Part shown: positions 8,842 to 17,088 of the stretch, piece by piece
Numbering within the stretch: the stretch's first letter is position 1
How the letters are laid out: each line of letters opens with the position of its first letter
Origin: JAKJEP01 sp964580995
GTDB taxonomy: Bacteria > Planctomycetota > Phycisphaerae > Sedimentisphaerales > SM23-30
Assembly: GCA_964580995.1 (NCBI GenBank)
Contig: CAZOMV010000023.1
Location: forward strand, 1-59,246
Length of the DNA stretch: 59,246 nt
Direction: 5' to 3'
Program-made: the position numbers and the translations under genes
The notes under the pieces: model-generated
What the model was told of the DNA's origin: nothing
Seen by the model: only the letters and a program-made list of their open reading frames with translations
Database searches by the model: none

Positions 8842-11031
8842 ATGGCCAGATCGGTTGTTGAAAATTACCAGAAACTTGTCGCGGAATCTGAAAATCATAT
8901 CCGGCAGAAGAATGATCCACCGAAAATCACGGTCCAGATCGGCTCGGCCACCTGTGAAAATGCCGCCGGGGCGAATGATATTTTGCAGGAATTTCAGAAA
9001 CACGTTGTTTCGTCGGGCCGGACGGACATTGCCCTGACGCGAACCGGCTGCACGGGCCGGTGCAGTTGCGAACCGATCGTTCGAGTTATTTTCCCCAACC
9101 GGGCTTCCGTGAAATACGAAAAGGTCAATCGCGACATTGTCCATCAGATTTTCACCCGCCACATACTGGGCGGCCAGCCGGTTACCGAATACCTGCTGGA
9201 CCATCCAGCGGAAAAAAACCAGATAAAATACGATTTTCTTTTCTGCGGCGGCGTACGGTGCGGGTGCAGCATCGAACATGCCCGGTTTCAGTTTGTTTTT
9301 GAGGAAAAGCTTTCCGCCGCGGGGATCGATCCCAACACCTACTCGATCATTCGCGCCAATTGCTTCGGGCTTTGCCGCCAGGAGCATCTCGGCCATGTAA
9401 CGCATATCCTGGTTCGCCCGAATAAAATTATTTATCGGATCCAGAATAACGAGGATCTCGATGAAATTATTCGCGTCCATATCGGACAGGGGCGCGTGGT
9501 AGATCGGCTCCGCATTGGCGATGAGCCGATGGGCCAGCGTTTTTTCGAGCTGTTCGGCGACAATGCCTTTTTTAATCGCCAGTCGCGTATTGCCCTCCGC
9601 AACAGCGGGATTATCGATCCGGAGAGTATCGAGGAATATATCCATTTCAGCGGATTCAAGGCATTCACCGCCGCACTGGCAAAGAACGATCCGCAATGGA
9701 TCATCCGCGAAATCACCGAATCGAAGCTGCGCGGGCGCGGGGGAGGCGGCTATCCGACCGGTACGAAATGGGCCATGGGCGCGGGGGAAAAAAACACGGA
9801 AAAATATATTATCTGCAACGCGGACGAAGGCGACCCCGGCGCGTTTATGGACCGGTCTATGCTCGAAGGGGATCCGTTCTCGGTGCTGGAAGGGATGATG
9901 ATCGGGGCTTTGGCCATCGGGGCCACCCGCGGGTTCTTCTATATCCGGGCGGAATATCCGATGGCTATCCAACGGGTCCAGAATGCGATTGCCTGTGCCC
10001 GTGCGAAGCAACTGCTGGGATCGAATATTCTCGGTTCGGATTTCTCCTTTGATATTGAAATTCGTCTGGGGGCCGGGGCGTTTGTCTGCGGGGAGGAAAC
10101 CGCCCTGATTCATTCCATTGAAGGCCGGCGCGGCCAACCCAGAATCCGGCCCCCCTACCCCACCCATCAGGGCTTGTGGCAGAAACCCACCGTCATCAAC
10201 AATGTGGAAACCTTTGCCAATGTTCCGGTCATTCTCGATTACGGTGCGTCCTGGTTCAGTAAAATGGGGACAGAAAAAAGCGGCGGCACCAAAGTATTCG
10301 CGCTGGCGGGAAAAGTCAACCACACCGGACTGGTCGAAGTACCGATGGGAACCACGCTCCGCGAGATTGTTTTTCACATCGGCGGCGGAGTACCCAACGG
10401 AAAAAAACTCAAGGCGATCCAGACCGGCGGCCCGGCGGGCGGCTGCATCCCGGCCCAGTTTCTCGATACGATGGTTGATTTCGACAGCCTGATGAGCCTC
10501 GGCTCGATTATGGGTTCGGGCGGCATGATTATCATGGACGAAGACGACTGCATGGTCGATATCGCCAAATTTTTCATCACTTTTTCCCAGGATGAATCGT
10601 GCGGAAAATGCACGCCCTGCCGGGAAGGCACCAAACGCATGCTGGAAATCCTGGAACGGATCACCAGCGGCCAGGGAGTGCCCGGAGATATTGATAAGCT
10701 GCAGCGGCTGGGCCTGCTGATGAAACGGGCCTCCTTGTGCGGCCTGGGCCGGGCCGCGGCCAATCCCGTGCTTTCCACCCTGAAATACTTCCGCGACGAA
10801 TATGACGCTCATGTGCTCGAGCGCCGTTGTCCGGCCCACAAGTGCGCCGCTTTGATTCGCTATGAGATTAGTCCGGACCGGTGCGTCGGATGCACCGCCT
10901 GTGCCCGCGCCTGTCCCGTCCAGTGCATCTCCGGCCAGCCGAAAAAACTACATGTGATTGATCCATCGCGGTGTATTAAATGCGGCCGCTGTTTTCAGGT
11001 TTGCCGCTTTAACGCCGTGGATCGCAAGTAA
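8842..11031 (+). CDS. hydB: Bifurcating [FeFe]-hydrogenase, NuoF-like subunit with two N-terminal Trx-like domains
   Basis: This 729-residue diaphorase subunit passes electrons between NAD(H), FMN and Fe-S centres. From the N-terminus: a degenerate thioredoxin-like ferredoxin domain (Cys38, Cys70, Cys74); a second with canonical C135-x4-C140 and C174-x3-C178; the NuoF core with 'GRGGGGYPTGTKW' and 'NADEGDPGAFMDR' (FMN/NADH binding); 'ESCGKCTPCREGT' for a [4Fe-4S] cluster; and a C-terminal two-cluster ferredoxin ('CVGCTACARACPVQC', 'CIKCGRCFQVC'). Most HydB proteins have one N-terminal Trx-like domain, so the extra one is unusual. It begins a three-gene operon with hydA and hydC, the set known from electron-bifurcating hydrogenases; bifurcation here is inference. 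Confidence 0.9.
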   Translation: MARSVVENYQKLVAESENHIRQKNDPPKITVQIGSATCENAAGANDILQEFQKHVVSSGRTDIALTRTGCTGRCSCEPIVRVIFPNRASVKYEKVNRDIVHQIFTRHILGGQPVTEYLLDHPAEKNQIKYDFLFCGGVRCGCSIEHARFQFVFEEKLSAAGIDPNTYSIIRANCFGLCRQEHLGHVTHILVRPNKIIYRIQNNEDLDEIIRVHIGQGRVVDRLRIGDEPMGQRFFELFGDNAFFNRQSRIALRNSGIIDPESIEEYIHFSGFKAFTAALAKNDPQWIIREITESKLRGRGGGGYPTGTKWAMGAGEKNTEKYIICNADEGDPGAFMDRSMLEGDPFSVLEGMMIGALAIGATRGFFYIRAEYPMAIQRVQNAIACARAKQLLGSNILGSDFSFDIEIRLGAGAFVCGEETALIHSIEGRRGQPRIRPPYPTHQGLWQKPTVINNVETFANVPVILDYGASWFSKMGTEKSGGTKVFALAGKVNHTGLVEVPMGTTLREIVFHIGGGVPNGKKLKAIQTGGPAGGCIPAQFLDTMVDFDSLMSLGSIMGSGGMIIMDEDDCMVDIAKFFITFSQDESCGKCTPCREGTKRMLEILERITSGQGVPGDIDKLQRLGLLMKRASLCGLGRAAANPVLSTLKYFRDEYDAHVLERRCPAHKCAALIRYEISPDRCVGCTACARACPVQCISGQPKKLHVIDPSRCIKCGRCFQVCRFNAVDRK

Positions 11032-11045
11032 AGGGTAACTGTATT

Positions 11046-12851
11046 ATGACCAACCCGACTAACCCGACCAGCCCGACAACTGTTACGTTCAAACTCGACG
11101 GCCAGGAAGTCACCGTGCCGGCTGGCCTGACCATCATGGAAGCGGCGGAGAGTTTTGGGATATACATTCCCCGGCTCTGCTATCATCCGGACCTCCATCT
11201 GGAAGGCTCCTGCCGCGTTTGTATCGTTCATGTCAAGGATATGGGCTTTTACATGGCCAGTTGTTCCGTCAAGGTTTGGCAGGGAATGGAGGTCGAAACC
11301 AACAGCCCGGAAATCCGACAGGCCCGGCGAGATATCGTCGAACTGCTGCTGGACAACCATGACATGGACTGCCAGACCTGTGAGCGGGACGGCCGCTGCG
11401 AATTGCAGAATCTGGCGTACTCCTGCGGCATCCGGAGCCGGCATTTCGAGGGGGAGCGAAAGAAGCTGCCGATCGATGATTCCAGCGCCTCTGTCATCCG
11501 TAATCCCAATAAATGTATTCTTTGCGGTCGCTGCCATCGGGTTTGTGAAGAAGTGCAGGGAGTTTGCAACCTCGGTCAGCAGGGCCGCGGTTTTCATACG
11601 CTGGTGTCTCCGGGACACATGGCCCCAATGGATCAATCCGTGTGCATCCAGTGCGGCCAGTGCATCAATGTCTGCCCCACGGCCGCATTTTTGGAAAAGC
11701 GATCCACCAATGCGGTCTGGGACGCTTTGGCCGATCCCAACAAGCATGTCGTCGTCCAGACCGCCCCCTCCATTCGGGCGGCCATCGGGGAAGGTTTTGG
11801 CCTGCCGCCGGGTACGCCGAGTACCAGCAAAATGGTTGCCGCCCTGCGCCGGCTGGGGTTTGACGGGGTTTTCGATACCGATTTCGGCGCAGACCTGACT
11901 ATTGTCGAAGAATCGCATGAGTTCCTCCAACGACTGGAGCAGGGTGGTCAGTTGCCGATGATTACCTCCTGTTCGCCCGGCTGGGTCAGCTTCATGGAAA
12001 AATTTTATCCGCAGTTGATCCCCCACGCCTCTTCCTGCCGGTCTCCCATGAGCATGACCAGTGTTTTGCTGAAAACCTATTACGCCCAGAAAATCAACCG
12101 CGACCCGCATGATATTTTCGTCGTTGGAGTCATGCCCTGTGTTGCCAAAAAATACGAGGCCCTCCGGCCGGAACATCGCATGTCCGACGGCACCCCCTAT
12201 ACGGACGCGGTACTGACGACCCGCGAGTTAATCTGGATGATTCAGTGTTACGGCATTCAATACTGGACCCAGCCGGATATCGAATTTTCCAGCTTCCCCA
12301 AGGATGAGTTCGACAGCCCGATGGGAACGGCATCCGGGGCGGGGGATATCTTCGGAACCACCGGTGGTGTCATGGAGGCCGCCTTGCGGACCGCCGCGGA
12401 AAAACTCACCGGCCAGAAGGTCGAACAGCTTGAATTCAAGGAGGTCCGTGCCGTGGAGGGCTTGCGTGAGATTACCCTGCAATTGGGGCCGCACACCCTG
12501 AATATCGGTGTGGCCAACGGCCTGCAAAACGCCAAGGAACTTCTGGATAAGGTGGTGCGGCGTGAGAAACAATTCCATATTATCGAAATCATGGCCTGCC
12601 CCGGCGGCTGCATCGGCGGCGGCGGCCAGCCGTACCCGCCCCGCGGAACCAAGGTTCTGGATCCCGGTCTGCTCCGGCTGCGGGCTTCGGCTTTATACCG
12701 GATCGACAGCGAAAAAAACCTGCGCCGGTCCCACGAGAACCCCGACATTCAAAAACTATATCAGGACTTTCTCGGCACACCCGGCGGGCAAAAAGCCCAC
12801 GAACTTCTCCACACCCGGTATGCCGCTAAACTTCCGCGAGGTATCAAATGA
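11046..12851 (+). CDS. hydA: [FeFe]-hydrogenase catalytic subunit
   Basis: This 601-residue subunit makes or oxidises H2 at the H-cluster. The N-terminus has a plant-type [2Fe-2S] domain ('CYHPDLHLEGSCRVC'), then the His-ligated cluster motif 'HDMDCQTCERDGRCELQ', then two [4Fe-4S] motifs ('CILCGRCHRVC', 'CIQCGQCINVC'). H-cluster loops are L1 'TSCSPGW', L2 'MPCVAKKYE' and L3 'MACPGGCIGGGGQP'. L1 has Ser where the textbook TSCCPGW has the second Cys. A short C-terminal small-subunit-like segment follows. It overlaps hydC by 4 bp, so translation is probably coupled. With hydB and hydC it forms a soluble NAD-linked complex; the maturases HydEFG are not in the window. Confidence 0.94.
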   Translation: MTNPTNPTSPTTVTFKLDGQEVTVPAGLTIMEAAESFGIYIPRLCYHPDLHLEGSCRVCIVHVKDMGFYMASCSVKVWQGMEVETNSPEIRQARRDIVELLLDNHDMDCQTCERDGRCELQNLAYSCGIRSRHFEGERKKLPIDDSSASVIRNPNKCILCGRCHRVCEEVQGVCNLGQQGRGFHTLVSPGHMAPMDQSVCIQCGQCINVCPTAAFLEKRSTNAVWDALADPNKHVVVQTAPSIRAAIGEGFGLPPGTPSTSKMVAALRRLGFDGVFDTDFGADLTIVEESHEFLQRLEQGGQLPMITSCSPGWVSFMEKFYPQLIPHASSCRSPMSMTSVLLKTYYAQKINRDPHDIFVVGVMPCVAKKYEALRPEHRMSDGTPYTDAVLTTRELIWMIQCYGIQYWTQPDIEFSSFPKDEFDSPMGTASGAGDIFGTTGGVMEAALRTAAEKLTGQKVEQLEFKEVRAVEGLREITLQLGPHTLNIGVANGLQNAKELLDKVVRREKQFHIIEIMACPGGCIGGGGQPYPPRGTKVLDPGLLRLRASALYRIDSEKNLRRSHENPDIQKLYQDFLGTPGGQKAHELLHTRYAAKLPRGIK

Positions 12852-13387
12852 CTCACACAGATTGCTCCTCTACTGACAATTGGCTGGAGGTGGAAACGCA
12901 GGCCAAAGCGGCCCTGACTCCCGCGATTGTAGAGTTTATCGAACAATGCCGGCAGGGGCCCCAGCCCGACAGTCAGCTTATTGCGGTTCTGCATAAAGTA
13001 CAGGGCCATTTCGGTTTCCTCGACCGGCCGCAAATGGATGCGGTAGCCCAGCTCATGCAAATCCCCGTCGCCAAAGTTACCGGCGTTGCCAGTTTCTATC
13101 ATTTTTTCCGGCTGAAACCTCGGGGAAAATTCGTAATTAATATTTGTCTCGGCACCGCCTGCTATGTCAAGGGTGCCCCGGCCATTCTGGAAAAGCTCAA
13201 AGAGGAAATCGGCATTGACGTCGGGGAAACCAGCCAGGACGGCATGTTTACCCTTGAAATAACCCGATGTTTGGGTACCTGCGGCCTGGCGCCGGTGCTG
13301 ACGATTAATGAGGATGTTCACGCGGCGGTCAAACCCGACCTCATCCCGGCCATCCTCGAAAAATACCGAAAAGTCGCGGCAACTTAA
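12848..13387 (+). CDS. hydC: Hydrogenase NuoE-like subunit
   Basis: This 179-residue thioredoxin-like [2Fe-2S] protein of the NuoE/HydC family has cluster ligands in 'CLGTACYVKG' (C-x4-C) and 'CLGTCGLAP' (C-x3-C), after the usual N-terminal helical domain ('VLHKVQGHFGFL', 'VASFYHFF'). It is the third subunit of trimeric bifurcating hydrogenases and relays electrons at the NuoF-like subunit. Its ATG overlaps the hydA stop (ATGA). About 95 bp of spacer separates it from the tRNA gene downstream. Confidence 0.93.
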   Translation: MTHTDCSSTDNWLEVETQAKAALTPAIVEFIEQCRQGPQPDSQLIAVLHKVQGHFGFLDRPQMDAVAQLMQIPVAKVTGVASFYHFFRLKPRGKFVINICLGTACYVKGAPAILEKLKEEIGIDVGETSQDGMFTLEITRCLGTCGLAPVLTINEDVHAAVKPDLIPAILEKYRKVAAT

Positions 13388-13482
13388 CTCTTGAAAGCCT
13401 GATCGTTCACGTTATAATCGTATGCAGAATTACGGCTCAGGCAGGTGTGTTGCCTTTGTAAGATATTGTAAATTAAAGCTTT

Positions 13483-13556
<74 letters not shown>

Positions 13557-13616
13557 ATATAAGTGATTATTATTTCAGGTTTTATGTTCTTCATGTTTTC
13601 TTTCAATAATAATTCG

Positions 13617-14783
13617 TTACGTTTTTGGGTCCATTTTTGGGTCCAAACAGGTTTTTGAATTCAAAGGATTTACTTCCAAAAACCTTTTTTGAGATAGCCG
13701 ATCAAATTCCGATTGAGGCACCTGCAAATAGTGCCGATCCGTCACACTAAAATCAGAATGCCCTAGCCATTCCTTTACCACATGGGCCGGAAATATCTGG
13801 GCCCAATCTCTGGCGCAGCTTTTGCGGAGATTGTGGGTAGGCTTGGGATAAACATCCACCTTGGCTCGCCGACAAATTACCTCAAAATCCCTGGAAATGT
13901 TTTTGACCACAACCCCCCCCTCTCCGATCTTGATAAAGGTTTTCTGCCCCGGGGGGGATTCTTCATAAGCCCTGGCCAATAGATCTTGTAAGTCCTGGCA
14001 CATAGGCACCCACCGAGAACGCCGCTGCTTGGGTGTCCAGACCTCTTTGGCAATAATATGAAGCATATTCCGCTCCCAGTCGATATCCTGGAATTCCAAG
14101 TTCAGGGCCTCAGATCGCCGCAGACCAGCCAGCCGGCACAGGCTGAACAACATTTGCCAATGGATCGACGGTGAGGCCGCCAGCAGCCGCCCAATCTTTT
14201 CCAGGTCGATATAGGGCCAACTCCGCTCAATCGGGGTGTTTTGAGAAAGACGGTCAAAGGGATTATACAGGATGAGATCGTCCGACAGGGCATGATTAAA
14301 AAAGGTTCTGGCATTACGGATATGGGTATCGATAGTGGGAGCTTTAAGATCTTGGGGCCGCTGACTGAATTGCTTCAGGGATCCATCGGTCAGGGCGGTC
14401 TTAAAGGCCCGGGCTTCGGCCCGCTGGATATCATCGAGTGATTTGTTTTCCCCAAAGAATCCCTTCAGATAAGTGGCGGTGGTGCTATGAATCACCAGGG
14501 TTTGAGCCGCCACTTCCCCCCGACGGCTTTTCAAATAAACATCCAGAAACTTCCCCAGGGTCATGGCTCTGCTCACAGACCGCCGGCCTGGCTGCTTCTC
14601 AAATTCCGCTTTCTTTTCATGCCGCAATTTTTCCGCCTGTCTTTTGGACATATGATCGGCACGCCCGATGGTCTCAGAATGCCGCTTGCCATTAGCCCCG
14701 TACCAACGCAAAACCCAATAAGAATAGGTTTCCCCTTTGTAAACAACGGTTTTCCTTGCCAAGGTGATTGCATGATTGGACAT
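13617..14783 (-). CDS. int: Tyrosine site-specific integrase
   Basis: This 388-residue phage-type integrase starts at the ATG at 14783, with GGAGG 5 bp upstream. The N-terminal part (to about 90) is Lys/Arg-rich and may bind arm sites; a SAM-like core-binding domain follows ('LGKFLDVYLKSRRGEVAAQT'). The catalytic domain has Arg in 'LAGLRRSEALNLEF', 'HNLRKS' (HxxR box), 'EWLGHSD' (third box) and the nucleophile Tyr in 'DRHYLQV', a complete canonical set. It lies next to the tRNA att site and presumably integrates the element there. Its 3' end overlaps a tandem TTTTTGGGTCCA repeat that also occurs near the other end. Confidence 0.93.
   Translation of the reverse strand: MSNHAITLARKTVVYKGETYSYWVLRWYGANGKRHSETIGRADHMSKRQAEKLRHEKKAEFEKQPGRRSVSRAMTLGKFLDVYLKSRRGEVAAQTLVIHSTTATYLKGFFGENKSLDDIQRAEARAFKTALTDGSLKQFSQRPQDLKAPTIDTHIRNARTFFNHALSDDLILYNPFDRLSQNTPIERSWPYIDLEKIGRLLAASPSIHWQMLFSLCRLAGLRRSEALNLEFQDIDWERNMLHIIAKEVWTPKQRRSRWVPMCQDLQDLLARAYEESPPGQKTFIKIGEGGVVVKNISRDFEVICRRAKVDVYPKPTHNLRKSCARDWAQIFPAHVVKEWLGHSDFSVTDRHYLQVPQSEFDRLSQKRFLEVNPLNSKTCLDPKMDPKT
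13622..13645 (+). repeat. Tandem 12-bp repeat, putative arm-type site (left)
   Basis: TTTTTGGGTCCA occurs twice head to tail. The same tandem, with the second unit diverged, lies at 28480-28503 near the right att site in the same orientation. This distribution suits integrase arm-binding sites. It also codes the integrase C-terminus (DPKMDPKT). Confidence 0.6.
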
Positions 14784-14794
14784 ATCTGCCTCCA

Positions 14795-14938
14795 AAAATA
14801 AAGTAGGCCCGTTTGAGCAACATCGCAGAACCTTGGGGGGGGGCAAGGTAAGCAAGTCCAAACGGGCCTTATTTTGTTTGCCAGATCCTTTTTACGATGT
14901 TGCGAATCCCATTATAGACAGTCCGCCCGGTAGATCAA
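14795..14938 (-). promoter_or_regulatory. Integrase promoter and interleaved-stem leader
   Basis: A strong promoter, TTGATC (14938-14933), 16 bp, TATAAT (14916-14911), starts a ~120-nt leader. Four pairing segments follow in order A (GCAACATCG, 14903-14895), B (GGCCCGTTTG, 14868-14859), A' (CGATGTTGC, 14825-14817), B' (CAAACGGGCC, 14815-14806). A:A' and B:B' are both perfect and interleaved, so they form either a pseudoknot or alternative hairpins. An inner hairpin ACCTTG/CAAGGT with a C9 tract lies between B and A'. B' is followed by a U-rich stretch and then GGAGG of int. Base pairing is seen directly; regulation is inference. Confidence 0.6.
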
Positions 14939-14943
14939 GCCCT

Positions 14944-15207
14944 TTATCTGGAATTTTCATCCGTCACCTTATCCAAAAAACGGTCCAGCTCTTTCCGTAG
15001 ATAAAAAACCTTTTTTGATACCTGAGTCCCCCGCAATTTATTTTCTTTCCGATACCGCCGCAATGTCTCACCAGGATTATCGATATCAATGGTATCTAAC
15101 CGCAAATACCGAATCGCCTCCTCTTCGGTTAAAAGAGTGGGACACAACCGAAACCCACCGTCTGGGCCTGGTAAGGGGATAATTTCTATGGGCGGTATGG
15201 TTTCCAT
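14944..15207 (-). CDS. Excisionase-like HTH protein
   Basis: An 87-residue protein. Residues 25-82 ('LLTEEEAIRYLRLD', 'TLRRYRKENKLRGTQVSKKVFYLRKELDRFL') match the winged-helix HTH_17/excisionase pattern: a helix-turn-helix that selects the site, followed by a basic wing and a terminal helix. It lies directly upstream of the integrase promoter, the usual place for a recombination directionality factor. It could instead regulate the integrase. Confidence 0.75.
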   Translation of the reverse strand: METIPPIEIIPLPGPDGGFRLCPTLLTEEEAIRYLRLDTIDIDNPGETLRRYRKENKLRGTQVSKKVFYLRKELDRFLDKVTDENSR

Positions 15208-15211
15208 TCTG

Positions 15212-15574
15212 TCACTCGTTTTCTAAAGTATAAATCTTTAACCGGATGCCGGGGGATCGGCCGGCCTGTTTTGAACATTGGAGCTTACAAACCTGGCTGA
15301 GGTCCAAAAACCGGGGGTCAAGGGCGATAAGAATATGCTCCACCGCGGGGATCAATGCCGGGGGGGCTGGCCGCCACAACAGACCACATTGACCCGGCTT
15401 GGGGGCCTCTCCCTTACGCAGAGGGTACACCAGCCGCAGCTTGATAAGCAAGGGGCCGGAAAAGGGGTGGGGTGGGGCATAGGGAGAAAATAAGGCCGAA
15501 GTCTTATTTTTTGCCGCTCCATCTTCCAGGATGAAATCCCACCATCTATCAAAAACCAAAACCGGCGAATTCAT
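15212..15574 (-). CDS. Hypothetical element protein
   Basis: A 120-residue protein that I do not recognise. It has no signal peptide or membrane segment, a Pro-rich middle part ('SPYAPPHPFSGPLLIKLRLVYPL'), and two Cys near 'CKLQCSKQAG'. It abuts its neighbours (4 bp from the excisionase-like gene, overlapping the stop/start of the 71-residue gene upstream), which supports it as a translated member of the leftward operon. Confidence 0.55.
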   Translation of the reverse strand: MNSPVLVFDRWWDFILEDGAAKNKTSALFSPYAPPHPFSGPLLIKLRLVYPLRKGEAPKPGQCGLLWRPAPPALIPAVEHILIALDPRFLDLSQVCKLQCSKQAGRSPGIRLKIYTLENE

Positions 15575-15789
15575 TACCGCTTACCCTTCCCGGCTGGAGC
15601 CGATTCCCGCAAAAAACTTTCGATCCGCTCCAAACTCTCCGCAATGCGCAAAAGAGTCCCCCGGTCAATCAGGGTAAAATGCTCCGCTCCGTGACGGGCA
15701 AGGATTTCCGGGAGATTACTTCCCGCGACGGATCCCAAGGCTTCCCCTTGGGCTTTAGACAATTTTTGTAAACTCATTTTCGATGACAT
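15574..15789 (-). CDS. Hypothetical small element protein
   Basis: A 71-residue protein with a predicted helical C-terminal half ('RGTLLRIAESLERIESFLRES') ending in a basic tail (GKGKR). No known domain is recognised. It sits 13 bp after the coiled-coil gene in the structural-gene operon and overlaps the next gene at the stop codon. Confidence 0.55.
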   Translation of the reverse strand: MSSKMSLQKLSKAQGEALGSVAGSNLPEILARHGAEHFTLIDRGTLLRIAESLERIESFLRESAPAGKGKR

Positions 15790-15802
15790 AATTTTCCCTT
15801 TC

Positions 15803-16267
15803 TTAATTCAGATTAACATTCTCTTCGGTCTTCGCCTTTGTAAGTAAATTTTCGATTTGAACACTGACCCCGTTCAGACAACCGCAAATCGCCAGATACC
15901 GGCCCTTTTTGACCTCCGCCACCGTCAATCGCTTGCGGGCCTGCTCAATCTCCTTGCCCGCCTCCAAAACCAGATGGAAAACCAGTTCCTTCAGTTCGGG
16001 CAGGCTCTGCCGGCATTCGGCCACGGCTTCCCGCATGGCGGACAATTCATTAATCGCCTGGTTTTGCACAAGTTTCGCACTGGCAATGTCCGACAGGGCC
16101 AGATCCGATCCGGCTTTGTCCCCGTCGTGAATGCAGCATTGGTAACGGGATCGAGCCTTTGACATATCCGCCGCCGCCTTGTCCGCTTTCGCTGCCTTCT
16201 CGTAACAAACACCCTCCAGGATCGAAATTTTTTGGGCCAGTTCCTCAAGTTTTTCTTCGACGGTCAT
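15803..16267 (-). CDS. Coiled-coil element protein
   Basis: A 154-residue, almost entirely helical protein, rich in Ala, Glu, Lys and Leu with heptad-like spacing ('EEKLEELAQKISILEG', 'EIEQARKRLTVAEVKK'). It has Cys pairs (RYQCC, ICGC). It lies in the leftward operon after the prohead-protease-like gene. A scaffold or tail role is possible, but nothing specific supports it. Confidence 0.6.
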   Translation of the reverse strand: MTVEEKLEELAQKISILEGVCYEKAAKADKAAADMSKARSRYQCCIHDGDKAGSDLALSDIASAKLVQNQAINELSAMREAVAECRQSLPELKELVFHLVLEAGKEIEQARKRLTVAEVKKGRYLAICGCLNGVSVQIENLLTKAKTEENVNLN

Positions 16268-16309
16268 AAATAAGTTACCTTTCTGTAAAAGTTTACTTTG
16301 CCAAATTCG

Positions 16310-17071
16310 TTATTTCTTCGGGCGGACAGATCCGCAATCTTCCGCGCGCCGCAAGGCACAAAATGAATGAAACGCCCGGACTTCATCCCCGCCTGACAAG
16401 CGAATAAAGGAGGCCCGATCCGGGTCAGACCGGAATTCCGCCCACCACTGGGGCAACACATCGGGCCGGGGCAATCCAGACCCGCCGGCAGGCGAACCAA
16501 CACCATCCATTGAGGCCGCCAAGACGTTCGTATTACAATCGGCCCCCAGACTGCAAAAGCTGCCCTCACGAAGGATTGATTTACGAAAAATTACTCCCGG
16601 CCCGATAAACTTGCGGCCGTTCACTTCCGCCGTCGCCCCTTCCGCCACATTCTCAATTTTTACCGGCTCGGCGGTCATCGAAGCTTGCCAGGGGAAGCCC
16701 TCTTTGCTCAGGGCCAGAGCCTCCCGACCATCGGGAGCTGACAAACTGAAATAACCCTCCGTGAAAATGCCCCGGGCCGAAATAGAAAAAGTATCATGCC
16801 AGCCAACGATTTTATTGCGGTCGTGATCCCGCAGGGCTGGGAGCTTGTTTTTGCCGGGACGGATGCCGTTCAGGTCAATGGCCACTTTGCCAAACCAAAA
16901 GTTAAACATATCGACCCCGGTATTAAGAGTCATCTTAAAACGCGGCTGTTTTGCGTCGTCTGGCTTATCGCTAAACTCAATCCTCCGGCCCGTCGATTCC
17001 TCCATTGTTGCTTCCCGGAAAAATAACGCCTCTTTCGGCATACCACTCAAACCAGTGTTTTTGTTGTCCAT
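16310..17071 (-). CDS. Prohead-protease-like protein
   Basis: A 253-residue protein. Residues about 75-150 ('LPALRDHDRNKIVGWHD', 'GIFTEGYFSLSAPDGREA', 'LSKEGFPWQASMTAEP') follow the layout of phage prohead/Mu-I-type proteases: a HDR motif, a variable strand with 'GxxxxG', a helix before 'KEG', then a strand of S/A residues. Such enzymes process capsid or scaffold during head assembly. Here no capsid, portal or terminase gene is next to it, so either those genes are missing or the family call is too specific. The last 60 residues are unassigned. Confidence 0.5.
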   Translation of the reverse strand: MDNKNTGLSGMPKEALFFREATMEESTGRRIEFSDKPDDAKQPRFKMTLNTGVDMFNFWFGKVAIDLNGIRPGKNKLPALRDHDRNKIVGWHDTFSISARGIFTEGYFSLSAPDGREALALSKEGFPWQASMTAEPVKIENVAEGATAEVNGRKFIGPGVIFRKSILREGSFCSLGADCNTNVLAASMDGVGSPAGGSGLPRPDVLPQWWAEFRSDPDRASFIRLSGGDEVRAFHSFCALRRAEDCGSVRPKK

Positions 17072-17088
17072 TTTACTTCCTTTCGTTT

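Noticed and set aside
8836..10839. 667-codon frame antisense to hydB
   Set aside because: Mirror of the coding strand of hydB; no conserved motif.
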